Shown here piece by piece: positions 1-7,869 of a DNA stretch of 35,886 nt; position 1 is the stretch's first letter, and every line of letters starts with the position of its first letter. Position numbers and translations under genes: made by a program. The stretch spans positions 1-35,886 of the forward strand of contig PAAY01000062.1 in assembly GCA_002698985.1 (NCBI GenBank). The letters run 5' to 3'. Source of the DNA: Saprospirales bacterium (GTDB lineage Bacteria > Bacteroidota > Bacteroidia > Chitinophagales > Saprospiraceae). Under the pieces are notes generated by a model. The model worked only from the letters and a program-made list of their open reading frames with translations, had not been told where the DNA came from and did no database searches.

Positions 1-33
1 AATGAGGGAAATCATTGGTAATCAGTGTATTCA

Positions 34-65
34 CCCCCCTGTCCCCCCTCAAGGGGGGAGGAGGG
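34..65. repeat. C-run/G-run hairpin
   Basis: Six C residues at 43-48 face six G residues at 53-58 across a TCAA loop. Flanking C-rich (34-40) and G-rich (59-65) tracts could extend the stem. In my experience such C-run/G-run palindromes are common as dispersed intergenic elements in Bacteroidota. No other copy was noticed in this window. Confidence 0.5.
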
Positions 66-206
66 CTAGCAAAGGTGAACAGCCTTGTAACCATCGATAA
101 TTCAAGAATTCAGGGGAGGTTAATTCTTAAATGAACAATCGATTCCTTAAAAAAAGACTTTTTGCAGTGCACTCAGGAAGTGATCCGCCAGTTGGCGTAT
201 GAAGAA

Positions 207-234
207 CTGAGGGCACTTTTCGAAGTGCCCTCAG
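207..234. terminator. Perfect 12-bp hairpin with TTCG loop
   Basis: CTGAGGGCACTT (207-218) pairs perfectly with AAGTGCCCTCAG (223-234) around a TTCG tetraloop. It lies about 90 bp past the stop of the minus-strand beta-barrel gene. On the minus strand only a weak T-rich stretch follows, so termination is plausible but not certain. A structured RNA element is the alternative. Confidence 0.45.
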
Positions 235-324
235 TCGTTGGGAGAGGTTAGGTGTGAACTTCTCTCAACTTCTCTAAACCCCTCTCAACGAGTCCCGGTC
301 AGACGTTGCGGTGCAAGGTCTCTA

Positions 325-1023
325 CTAGAACATTACGCCTATTCTCAGGATGATGTGGCTGGTATAGCCTTTGGAATCGTCGTCAGAAACATCGCGGGTG
401 ACATCGGTGAAGATGCGCTGGTAGTTGATGCCGCCGACGAGGGAGGCGTTGGGGCTGAGTTCGTACTCAACGCCACCGCCGAGGCCCCATGACAGGGCGA
501 GGGCACCGACTTCTTTCTTGATGATGATCTTGTCTTTATTGGTGCCGGGCTGCATAATGGCGCCTCTGGCCTGTGAACGAAAGCCCAGGGTAAGTACCGG
601 GATTTCAGCCCAGTAGCGCAGGTAGCCAAAGGAATTGGTCCTGAACTTCAGACCGAATGGAATTTCAACGTACTGGATGTTGTACTTCAGGTCAACGCCC
701 GTGAAAAAAGTTGGATTAACGCCCTGGGGCAGCTCTGAGCGGGTCCAGATCTGTCCGCCCTGTTCGTGGCGGAGGGTTCCGCCGCTGTTAAAGGCAAAAC
801 CAAGTCCTGTAAAAAAGGCGTAGTTCTCCTGAAAATACATCTCTGCAATCATGCCGAGTTTCAGACCCAGGTTGGTGCCGTTGCTGTTGATCTGGTTGTC
901 GTCGGTGGCCATGAAGGAGAAGCTCGGACTCACCTGGAATCCCAGCCGCAGATCACTTGACTGGGCATTGAGCAGCGCTCCGAAGAAGAAGCAAAAAGAG
1001 GTGATTGCAACAATTTTTTTCAT
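325..1023 (-). CDS. PorT-family-like outer-membrane beta-barrel protein
   Basis: The 232-residue product begins with a clear signal peptide (Lys-Lys, then a hydrophobic run, cleaved near LLNAQ at residue 20). It continues as alternating beta strands rich in Gly and aromatic residues. The strand YNIQYVEIPFGLKFR near the middle is typical of the PorT-like outer-membrane beta-barrel family (PF13568-like), and the chain ends in a C-terminal Phe, as expected for an outer-membrane barrel. The gene is divergent from gldB, with about 170 bp between the starts. Family membership is recognised by eye. A specific role in T9SS, as for true PorT, cannot be claimed because this family is large and mostly of unknown function. 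Confidence 0.75.
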   Translation of the reverse strand: MKKIVAITSFCFFFGALLNAQSSDLRLGFQVSPSFSFMATDDNQINSNGTNLGLKLGMIAEMYFQENYAFFTGLGFAFNSGGTLRHEQGGQIWTRSELPQGVNPTFFTGVDLKYNIQYVEIPFGLKFRTNSFGYLRYWAEIPVLTLGFRSQARGAIMQPGTNKDKIIIKKEVGALALSWGLGGGVEYELSPNASLVGGINYQRIFTDVTRDVSDDDSKGYTSHIILRIGVMF

Positions 1024-1106
1024 CAGTTAATGAGTTAGGTTTTTGTGATTATCCGCCAGGGTTACGGGACTGAATTCCCGTTTACTCCGGTGATGCCTGA
1101 TTCAGC

Positions 1107-1114
1107 TACTTTTG
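1107..1114 (+). promoter_or_regulatory. Candidate -7 box for gldB
   Basis: TACTTTTG matches the Bacteroidota primary-sigma -7 motif TAnnTTTG. The start codon of gldB is about 75 bp downstream. No clean TTG -33 box is visible at standard spacing, so only the -7 element is supported. Confidence 0.4.
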
Positions 1115-1190
1115 CGGCCGCTCCCGGCAAAACCGGAGATTCAGCCTTTTGGACAAATTTTTCTAAACTCGTCACAAGAAAACCATCAGC

Positions 1191-2252
1191 ATGTTCAGAA
1201 AACACCTGATTAACGTGAAAAACCCACTGTTTCTTTTGCTGATCCTGATTGCACTGACGCAGGCATGTGAGTGCGGCAAAGGTAAAGATATTCCCGACGT
1301 GAGCAGCGTGGAAGCCGATGTGGAAATCAAGCGTTTCGAGCAGGACCTTTTCAATGCTGACACGCTCAACTTCGGCGCTGCCCTCCGCACCCTGGAACAG
1401 CAGTATCCTGAATTTGGCGACATCTTCTTCAACCAGATCATGGGGGCCAATGATCCCCGCATTGCGCCGCAGGGCGCCGAAGAATACATCGAAGGTTTCA
1501 TCACCGACGAGCGGGTACGCAAGCTCTACGACACAGTTCAGGTTGTATATCCGGACCTGGAGTGGTTTGAAAAAGACATCGAGCAGGCCATCAGATTTTA
1601 CCGGTACTATTTTCCGGAACAAACCCCGCCAAAAGAGGTGGTCACCTACGTGTCTGAATACACCATTGCCGGGTTCCTCTACGGCGACAACGACATTGCT
1701 GTGGGACTCGATTTCTTTCTTGGCGAGGACTACCCTTACCTGCTTTACAACCCCGGCAACCCAAATTTCTCAAAGTACCTCACCCGCACCTACAACAAAG
1801 ACCACCTGGTCATGCGCTGTGTGAAACTGCTGGTACAGGACCTCCTCGGCGAGACCAGCGGCACACGGATGATTGACCACATGATACACACCGGCAAAGA
1901 GCTATACATCATGGAACAGCTGCTGCCATACAGCCCCGACACGGTGATTTTTGAATTCTCAAAACCGCAGCTGGACTGGTGCCGTGACAATGAGGCCAAC
2001 CTGTGGGCCTATTTTCTGACGGAAAACCTGCTTTATTCTTCCGACTGGGGCAAGTTCAGGAAATACGTGGAATACAGCCCTAACTCCCCGGGCATGCCAG
2101 ACGAAGCACCCGGCCGCACCGGCTCTTACCTGGGCTACAAAATCGTGCAAGCCTACATGGAGCGCAATCCCGAAACCACCCTTCAGCAATTGATTGAAAT
2201 GGAAGATGCCCAGGCGATTGTGGAGGGGGCGCGATTCAAGCCATCGCGGTAG
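1191..2252 (+). CDS. gldB: Gliding-motility lipoprotein GldB
   Basis: The 353-residue protein carries a lipoprotein signal with the lipobox ending at Cys26 (ALTQAC), so it should be anchored in the envelope. The body matches my memory of GldB: an early segment VEIKRFEQDLF, then YPEFGDIFF, and a central VGLDFFLGEDYP block. GldB is one of the lipoproteins needed for gliding and T9SS-dependent surface adhesin movement in Bacteroidota; its biochemical activity is not established. No other gld or spr gene is adjacent here, so the gene is separated from partners such as gldC. A TAnnTTTG box lies upstream, and the stop codon runs directly into a heptamer repeat tract. Confidence 0.85.
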   Translation: MFRKHLINVKNPLFLLLILIALTQACECGKGKDIPDVSSVEADVEIKRFEQDLFNADTLNFGAALRTLEQQYPEFGDIFFNQIMGANDPRIAPQGAEEYIEGFITDERVRKLYDTVQVVYPDLEWFEKDIEQAIRFYRYYFPEQTPPKEVVTYVSEYTIAGFLYGDNDIAVGLDFFLGEDYPYLLYNPGNPNFSKYLTRTYNKDHLVMRCVKLLVQDLLGETSGTRMIDHMIHTGKELYIMEQLLPYSPDTVIFEFSKPQLDWCRDNEANLWAYFLTENLLYSSDWGKFRKYVEYSPNSPGMPDEAPGRTGSYLGYKIVQAYMERNPETTLQQLIEMEDAQAIVEGARFKPSR

Positions 2253-2328
2253 TGTAGAGTGTAGGGTGTAGGGTGTAGAGTTTAGAGTGTAGGGTTTAGG
2301 GTTTAGGGTTTAGAGTGTAGAGTTTGGG
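2252..2328. repeat. Heptanucleotide tandem array, consensus GTKTAGR
   Basis: Eleven consecutive 7-bp units can be read without a break: GTGTAGA, GTGTAGG (x2), GTGTAGA, GTTTAGA, GTGTAGG, GTTTAGG (x2), GTTTAGA, GTGTAGA and GTTTGGG. The first unit starts on the last base of the gldB stop codon. Variation is confined almost entirely to the third and seventh positions. The GTTTAGG units are a rotation of the plant-type telomere heptamer TTTAGGG, which is probably coincidental. Confidence 0.95.
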
Positions 2329-2341
2329 AGCGTGCTAGCCC

Positions 2342-2369
2342 TTTCATCCCTCATCCCTCATCCCTCATC
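2342..2369. repeat. Second heptamer array, CCTCATC units
   Basis: Three perfect CCTCATC units (2349-2369) preceded by one variant (TTTCATC) form a second tandem array with the same 7-bp period. It begins 14 bp after the first array and ends about 10 bp before the stop codon of the desaturase gene, which arrives from the opposite strand. Confidence 0.9.
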
Positions 2370-2379
2370 CATAAATCTC

Positions 2380-3369
2380 TCATGCTCCGGCAAGTGCCCC
2401 CTGCTGGCGTGTGTTTTCCCGGGGCTGGCGTTTCACGCGGCTGTACAATGAGTACTCCGGATTGGTGATGAATTCCCACATCAGCTTTGACCAGGATGGG
2501 TGCGATTTGAGGGTGTCGTAGTACTCCGGAGCTATTTTGCGGAGCTCTGTCAGTTTGTTCCAGGGTATTGAAGGGAAATCGTGGTGCTCCACATGGTAGC
2601 CGATGTTGAGGCCTATCTTGTTGATGGGACCGTAGTAGCTGTAGGTTTCCTGGTCGGGATCGAGGGTGTAGTGCTCCTGTATCCAGCGGGCGCCGAGGGG
2701 ATGGAAGCCGAGAGCAAACATCATGGACATGAACAGGTAGAACAAGGCATTCCAACCGAAGAAATACACCATTGCGAAGTCGAAGAGGAACACAGCTGCG
2801 ATGTTGATGTACATCCAGGTGGTCCAGGTATTCACCTTGTTGAGTCGGAAAGCGCGATAGATCTGGAAGACGGGAAAGAGCGCCAGCCAGATGGCTTTGA
2901 GCACGGAGTTGTTGCCCACGAGGCGTGCCTCCCAGGGTGAGGGCAGGTCGGCGTCGAGTTCCTCGTCACCCATGTAAGAGTGGTGCTTGAGGTGGAAGGT
3001 GGAAAAGGCACTGGCACCCGGCACCGTGTTTGGCAGATCGGCCAGAATGAGGCAAAGACGATTTGCCAGGCGGTTTTTGAAAATGAGGTTGTGGGTGGCC
3101 TCGTGGATAATGGCGTAAAGCGGATGTGTCAGGAATGCTCCCACGAAATAGGCCACCAGGAGGCTCAGCCACCAGTACTGCTCAAAACCCAGCCTGCCCA
3201 GCCAGGCAGCGATGGCAACCTGAGAGGCAACCAGAAATAGCAGGATGAAAAAAGTATTCGGATTGCGACCGATGAGGTTCTTGATCTGCGGGTATTTGCG
3301 GAGGATTTCAACTGCACGCTGCTGGTGCGGTTGATTGGCCGTGGAGAAATAAAAATTGGACTGGCCCAT
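2380..3369 (-). CDS. Sphingolipid delta-4 desaturase-like (DEGS-type) membrane desaturase
   Basis: This 329-residue membrane-bound desaturase has the three His boxes: HEATH at 89-93, HLKHH at 126-130 and HVEHH at 259-263, with hydrophobic segments near 40-80 and 185-222. It resembles eukaryotic dihydroceramide delta-4 desaturases over nearly its full length. Similar blocks are an N-terminal QPH..R..EILRKYP.IK segment, ETYSYYGP.N before the last box, EHHDFPSIP, RKIAPEYYD, and a tail of the form YSR.KR. Comparison is from memory of human DEGS1, not an alignment. Bacteroidota make dihydroceramide lipids, so the inferred reaction is introduction of the 4,5-trans double bond into a sphinganine-type base. 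Another acyl-lipid substrate remains possible. The gene is monocistronic with its own TAnnTTTG box. Confidence 0.8.
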   Translation of the reverse strand: MGQSNFYFSTANQPHQQRAVEILRKYPQIKNLIGRNPNTFFILLFLVASQVAIAAWLGRLGFEQYWWLSLLVAYFVGAFLTHPLYAIIHEATHNLIFKNRLANRLCLILADLPNTVPGASAFSTFHLKHHSYMGDEELDADLPSPWEARLVGNNSVLKAIWLALFPVFQIYRAFRLNKVNTWTTWMYINIAAVFLFDFAMVYFFGWNALFYLFMSMMFALGFHPLGARWIQEHYTLDPDQETYSYYGPINKIGLNIGYHVEHHDFPSIPWNKLTELRKIAPEYYDTLKSHPSWSKLMWEFITNPEYSLYSRVKRQPRENTRQQGALAGA

Positions 3370-3425
3370 TTTGTATTGTGCTTATTGGTGAAGTGTGTAA
3401 GAGCAAATTGAATAGAAAACAGCAG

Positions 3426-3433
3426 CAAATATA
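3426..3433 (-). promoter_or_regulatory. Candidate -7 box for the desaturase gene
   Basis: Read on the minus strand this is TATATTTG, an exact TAnnTTTG match, about 55 bp before the desaturase start codon. No TTG -33 box is seen at normal spacing. Confidence 0.4.
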
Positions 3434-3552
3434 GACGCTGGCTTTTGCATTGAGCCCTTTTTGCCGAAGGAAAGCGGCTGGTGGCTCATCTTGCTTCCGG
3501 GCGTGTGACCGCCGGAGGCAGTACATCGGGCGTTGTATTGGGAAAGAAGCGG

Positions 3553-4125
3553 TCAGTTTTTGATGCGTTCGAAAACGGGGCGGCCGGTGAGCATGTCGGT
3601 GCCGTGGAGGTCCACATGGAAAACTTTGGGCCAGGTGCCCGAGTTGTCGGCATAGACCCAGATGTAGTCGAGGCGAGCGTATTTGCCGTCGATGGTAAGG
3701 GTTGCCACGGGCTTGCCGCTGCTGTCTTTGTGGAGGTGGATCTTTCTGCCATCCCAGGCTGTGAGGGTCACCCAGTAGGATCCGTTCTTTTTGTCCCGTT
3801 TTGCGTTGTAACCGTAGGCAAAGGTGCGTTGCAACCAGGTGAGTTCTTTTCGTTCTCCGGTGGAGCCATAGCGCAGCCAATAAGCATCGATGGGGTCTGA
3901 CTGAAAGCTGCCGTCAGCATTCAGTTTTGCATCATAGACGATGGTGTTCTGGTTGAGGTTCCGCTGGATGAAAAAGAGGCGGTTTTTGGTTTTCGGAGGA
4001 GTTTTGTAATGGGCCGGTCGCCCGTTGGGCAATGCAGGCACGTCGGTAGCCGCAGTGCTTTGTGCCTGCCCTGGTGTTGCCCGAAGGGCGAGGAAAACGA
4101 GAAAAAAGAGGACAGTTCTGATCAT
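3553..4125 (-). CDS. DUF4833-like secreted protein
   Basis: The 190-residue protein starts with a signal peptide cleaved near residue 21 (GQAQ). Its core has the sequence features of the DUF4833 family: LFFIQRNLNQNTIVYDA, DPIDAYWLRYG and a charged, aromatic-rich beta-strand region to the end. The ATG at 4125 is chosen because it begins the signal peptide and overlaps the stop of the upstream phosphatidyltransferase gene in an ATGA junction (4122-4125), a sign of translational coupling. The open frame continues 5' to 4482, but that part lies inside the upstream gene and looks non-coding. No function is established for the family. The coupling suggests a role in the same lipid pathway, acting outside the cytoplasm. 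Confidence 0.75.
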   Translation of the reverse strand: MIRTVLFFLVFLALRATPGQAQSTAATDVPALPNGRPAHYKTPPKTKNRLFFIQRNLNQNTIVYDAKLNADGSFQSDPIDAYWLRYGSTGERKELTWLQRTFAYGYNAKRDKKNGSYWVTLTAWDGRKIHLHKDSSGKPVATLTIDGKYARLDYIWVYADNSGTWPKVFHVDLHGTDMLTGRPVFERIKN

Positions 4126-4826
4126 TGCTTTTCCAATTGTTTTTTGCTGTAGAGCAACCTTCTGATGGCAGTGAGGTTGGTGAACACGGCCAAAAACACA
4201 ATGGGGAGTGTAAAGACCGAGATGGTTTCGAAAACCGGTATGGGCCACCAGGGTTTCACGATGCGGATGTCGTTGCCGACGGTTGCGGAGAAAATGCCGC
4301 AACCAATGGCCGCCAGCCCAATGATGATGACTCGCTCGGGGCGTTGCATCATGCCCACATCGGCTTTGACACCAAGGCTCTCGGCCCGGGCCCTGATGTA
4401 GCTCACCATGATGGAGCCGATCATGGCGATGAAGGCGAAAAGCGAACTGAGAAAGTAGTTGTGTGCAACGAGGTACCAGCAAATACCAAGAAACATGATG
4501 AGTTCGCTGTAGCGATCGAGTACGGAATCGTACAATGCGCCAAAGGATGTGCTGTTGTTGCTCACCCTGGCCAGCCGGCCGTCAATCATATCGAAAAGCC
4601 CGGCTAGCAGGATGACCACCCCAGCCCAACCGATGTAAGAGTGGTCGTTGCGCAGGCCTTTTTCGGCTCCGTAAATAAAAATGCCTGCAGCAAGGGCATT
4701 GATCAGCAGGCCGATGGTGGTAATGGTATTGGGGCTCACCTTCCAGCGCACCAGCAGGTTGATCAGCGGGTGGATGACCTTGTAAACAAGTGGCTGTCCG
4801 TATTTCTTCAGAAGGTTTTCGCTCAT
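4122..4826 (-). CDS. CDP-alcohol phosphatidyltransferase family protein
   Basis: This 234-residue polytopic membrane enzyme has a complete CDP-alcohol phosphatidyltransferase signature. D79, D82, G83, A86, R87, G96, D100 and D104 fit D-x2-DG-x2-AR-x8-G-x3-D-x3-D. The family transfers a phosphatidyl group from CDP-diacylglycerol to an alcohol at the inner membrane. The substrate cannot be read from the motif; glycerol-3-phosphate, serine or inositol phosphate are all possible, and inositol-phosphate-type enzymes occur in sphingolipid-making Bacteroidota. It is the first gene of a two-gene unit with the DUF4833 gene, overlapping it by 4 bp. A TAnnTTTG box stands about 80 bp upstream. Confidence 0.85.
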   Translation of the reverse strand: MSENLLKKYGQPLVYKVIHPLINLLVRWKVSPNTITTIGLLINALAAGIFIYGAEKGLRNDHSYIGWAGVVILLAGLFDMIDGRLARVSNNSTSFGALYDSVLDRYSELIMFLGICWYLVAHNYFLSSLFAFIAMIGSIMVSYIRARAESLGVKADVGMMQRPERVIIIGLAAIGCGIFSATVGNDIRIVKPWWPIPVFETISVFTLPIVFLAVFTNLTAIRRLLYSKKQLEKQ

Positions 4827-4906
4827 GCTTTGATGGTTGAACCGTGTGATTTCGTCAGCAGGGACTATGCCCTGCCTGCCTGGTTCTCAGCGAATAAAAC
4901 TGGTTG

Positions 4907-4914
4907 CAAAAGTA
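4907..4914 (-). promoter_or_regulatory. Candidate -7 box for the phosphatidyltransferase unit
   Basis: The minus strand reads TACTTTTG, identical to the candidate box upstream of gldB. It lies about 80 bp before the start codon of the phosphatidyltransferase gene. No convincing -33 TTG is visible. Confidence 0.4.
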
Positions 4915-4945
4915 GGTACTTAGCTTTTGATTGAACCGTGCCCGC

Positions 4946-7525
4946 TCAAAACTCCACAGCTACCTTCATCCTGAGGCCCATTCCTTTCACGCCAAACATG
5001 TAAGGCACATCCGGATTGTCGAGATAGGTCAGGCGGCGCACCACATCGAAGCGCACAAACTTTAGGATATTGGCAACACCCACGCTGGCTTCCATGTAGG
5101 GTTTGCTGTCAAGGGTGTAGGTGATGGAGTTGCCCTCATTGTTTCTCAGAAATTGGAGCAACTCCGGGTTTTTGTTAGGGTTGTTGGCATCACTGAGCCT
5201 GCCGTAAACACCTTTGAAAGTGATTACTTCACGCAGTTTTGCCTTGCGCAACAAGGGTATTTTGTTGAAGATGAATCCATTGAAAAAGTGCTCGATGCTC
5301 AAGAAAGCATACTTGTCGGCAGCAAATTCCTGGTAATTCATCAGGTTAAAAGCTCCTGTGCGATAGGCAAAAGATTGGTTGGCCCGTGGAAGGTGCAGCA
5401 AGAAGTACGGCACGCCATTGCCCCAGATTTGCCCAACCTCTGTTTCAAAACGCATGGTTCCGAAGAAGGAGAAATAAAAGCGCTTGAAGATGTTCAGCGA
5501 TGCTTTCTGGTAGCTGTAATCACCGCCCAGCCAGTCTTTAAATCCTGCTGCCAGTTTCAGGGTGAATACCGGATAACGGTTGTAAATAGGTACCCGGTAG
5601 CTGCGGCCCTGGAGATACTGCTCGTTGGGAGCGAAGCGCATCTGCAGGCTGAGTTCGCTGGTGGTTATTTCTGGCAAACTGGTCAGTTCCTGGGTTTCAG
5701 GATCGTAATAATCAAAACGGAAAGTACCAACCGGTTGATGACGGGTATTGTCAAACACGAGGTCCCAGGACAGGTTGTTTTCCAACTCGAGGAAGTACTG
5801 AAGCTTGTACCTGTCCACCAGGGTCATCCTGGAAGTGGAGCCCCGTTGGAAGGAGATGAAAAAGTTATCCGTGCTGGTAAAGCGAAGGTACTGCCCAACT
5901 AGGTTGACTTCGTGCTGGTAGAAAATTCGGAAGAAGTGCTTTGGATTGCTTTTGAAATCATCCCGGAAAGAGTACAGCAGCGAACCGCCGTATTTGAATT
6001 CCTGGTCTTTGAAGCCATAAGCCACCAGCCCGGCCAACGACAATTTGGGATGAAACTTCAAATTTGTTTCCCCGCCAAATTTTACCCGGAAGCCCTCTAC
6101 ATCATTGAAGCTGTAGAATGAACCGATTGGCCCCATGTCGAAGGCGCCAAAGGCCTTGTATCCGGTAAACGCCAGGGTGAGAATATCCATGGCTGTGCGG
6201 AAAGCCGGTGCTTTCTGGAGGGTGTCTATCATCTCATAAATGCCCTCCTCTTGATGACTGAGTGTGTCGTGCCGGGCCTGTTGCCAGAATTCATCATCCT
6301 TTTCATAGGCATCTTTGGCGGCGATTACGTTTTCAGTGCCGGCATACAGCTTTTCCTCCCGTGGTGTATTGAAAATGTAATTCTTGTAAGAGACTGTTCT
6401 GGTTCCGTAAATGCCCGTTCCTTTTTTGAAGAGGCCAAAGTCAATTTTCAACTGGTCTTTGGTCATGACCATGACGCCGTCTTTGCGCTCGAATTCCTGT
6501 AAAAGATTTAGGTCGTGCACAAAGTTGACGTTGATCTGGCGGGTAATGCCCAGGTCGGCTTTTATCAAGGCATAAGTTGAATCCTTGGTGATGAAGAGAT
6601 CACCCTTGAAGGCAATGTTCTGGTTGTTCACCGGCATGAAGGAGATCTTGTTGCAGGGGATGCCATTGACAGCTGCAGTAGTATCAACCAGGTAAAAACG
6701 GTAGTAGGTATTGGCCAGAGGGTTCAGCGGGCTCATGAACGGCAGGTCGAGCAAGCGGATGTTGTCGTCGTAAATGTTGACATTCTGGTACAGCACATCC
6801 ATCATGGTAGTAAAGTCTTCCAGGTCGATGTAATCCTGGATGCCGGTAACCTTCACGCCCTGGCGGTATTCTTTTTTGCTTTCGGGTTCCTTGCGGTAAT
6901 AAACTTTGGCCGCTGTTTCCTGAATAAAGAAAGGCAGGAAAGGTTTTCCGTTGAGGTCGGAAGTATCTACGTAGTCAAAAATGAACTGGAACTTCTTCAT
7001 GGTCCGGCGCTTTTTCAGCTTTTCCGGATCGAAGTTGTTCAGGTCGAACTGAATCTTCTCGTATTTGTCGAACTCATAGAAATCGAGTGCTTCCAGCCTG
7101 TTTTTGTCTTTGTTGGCAATCACCTTTTTCATGATCTCCACAGCCGGATTGCCTTTGCGCTTGTACCCTTTTCTTTTGGCCTTGATTTCAACGGTTTGCA
7201 GGCTGAGGGCAAAGGGAACCAAAGCCACATTGACTACCTGCCGTTCAAATTTGGTGATCGGAAGTTTTTGAGACTGATATCCAACGTAAGAAATGATAAT
7301 GGAATCAGTGGCCCATTTTGATTCCAGCACGAAAGAGCCGTCGAAATCCGAGGTAGTTCCTATGGAGGTATTGACGAAGGCTATGTTTACGAGCGGAAGT
7401 GGTTCTTTGGTCTCAGCATCGATGACTGTACCCTTGACGACAGTCATCTTCTGGGCCGAAACAGAAACAGCTGCGACGATCAGGAACAGTAAAGAAAGAA
7501 AAGTTTTCAGCTTTGTCAGGTGCAT
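4946..7525 (-). CDS. DUF5686 and carboxypeptidase-regulatory-like domain outer-membrane protein
   Basis: The 859-residue protein has a signal peptide (about residues 1-24, ending VSAQ) and a carboxypeptidase-regulatory-like beta-sandwich at about 28-110 (KGTVIDAETKEPLPLVNIAF, SYVGYQ). A long region follows with the LDFYEFDKYEKIQFDL and FDYVDTSDLNGKPFLPFFIQET segments characteristic of DUF5686. The rest is aromatic-rich beta structure ending in Phe, consistent with an outer-membrane barrel. The N-domain is shared with SusC/TonB-dependent receptors, but no TonB plug is seen. The family is widespread in Bacteroidota and its function is unknown. The gene appears monocistronic, with a 345-bp gap upstream. 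Confidence 0.85.
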   Translation of the reverse strand: MHLTKLKTFLSLLFLIVAAVSVSAQKMTVVKGTVIDAETKEPLPLVNIAFVNTSIGTTSDFDGSFVLESKWATDSIIISYVGYQSQKLPITKFERQVVNVALVPFALSLQTVEIKAKRKGYKRKGNPAVEIMKKVIANKDKNRLEALDFYEFDKYEKIQFDLNNFDPEKLKKRRTMKKFQFIFDYVDTSDLNGKPFLPFFIQETAAKVYYRKEPESKKEYRQGVKVTGIQDYIDLEDFTTMMDVLYQNVNIYDDNIRLLDLPFMSPLNPLANTYYRFYLVDTTAAVNGIPCNKISFMPVNNQNIAFKGDLFITKDSTYALIKADLGITRQINVNFVHDLNLLQEFERKDGVMVMTKDQLKIDFGLFKKGTGIYGTRTVSYKNYIFNTPREEKLYAGTENVIAAKDAYEKDDEFWQQARHDTLSHQEEGIYEMIDTLQKAPAFRTAMDILTLAFTGYKAFGAFDMGPIGSFYSFNDVEGFRVKFGGETNLKFHPKLSLAGLVAYGFKDQEFKYGGSLLYSFRDDFKSNPKHFFRIFYQHEVNLVGQYLRFTSTDNFFISFQRGSTSRMTLVDRYKLQYFLELENNLSWDLVFDNTRHQPVGTFRFDYYDPETQELTSLPEITTSELSLQMRFAPNEQYLQGRSYRVPIYNRYPVFTLKLAAGFKDWLGGDYSYQKASLNIFKRFYFSFFGTMRFETEVGQIWGNGVPYFLLHLPRANQSFAYRTGAFNLMNYQEFAADKYAFLSIEHFFNGFIFNKIPLLRKAKLREVITFKGVYGRLSDANNPNKNPELLQFLRNNEGNSITYTLDSKPYMEASVGVANILKFVRFDVVRRLTYLDNPDVPYMFGVKGMGLRMKVAVEF

Positions 7526-7869
7526 GGTTAATGCGATTGTTCTTCGGTAACTATAACTTGTGCGGCAGACTGCGGCCCATCAGGCAAAGGGATAGGTTAA
7601 CGGGTTGCCGGTCACATCAAAATTTCAACTATTGGACCTGTTTAAGAAGTTCAGGAAGTACCTGAAAAGGACATTGTATTGAGTCGGGGTGACATCAGAA
7701 CGCATAAAATCTGGATGTCGTTTGCGAAAACTTGCAAACCTCAAAAAAGTTGCATACGCAATTGAATCGCCGGCAAAACTATTCAACAATTGACCGAAGG
7801 ACGATAAAATCTGATGGATTGATCCTGTTAGCGGATGCAGCTAAATCCTGATCTGTCGGGCAGACATCA
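7526..7869. other. Intergenic region upstream of the DUF5686 gene
   Basis: No gene is supported. On the minus strand TAGTTTTG at 7774-7781 fits TAnnTTTG, but it would give a leader of about 240 nt for the DUF5686 gene and has no suitable -33 element, so it is only a weak promoter candidate. No hairpin terminator is obvious for the regulator gene ending at 7870. Confidence 0.5.

Larger units (their letters stand above)
1..324. other. Intergenic region rich in inverted repeats
   Basis: No credible gene is seen here. The stretch holds a very GC-rich hairpin near position 50, a perfect 12-bp hairpin at 207-234, and a further imperfect inverted repeat (235-247 against 281-291) with CTTCTCT-type direct repeats between its arms. 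The beta-barrel gene on the minus strand ends at 325, so transcripts of that gene would run into these structures. Confidence 0.6.

Noticed and set aside
2294-2314. Telomere function for the TTTAGGG-like units
   Set aside because: The array is short, internal, degenerate and in a circular-type bacterial context; resemblance to plant telomeres is coincidental.
4126-4482. N-terminal extension of the DUF4833 gene
   Set aside because: It lies wholly inside the phosphatidyltransferase gene, is rich in His, Arg and Gln as in out-of-frame translation, and would bury the signal peptide.
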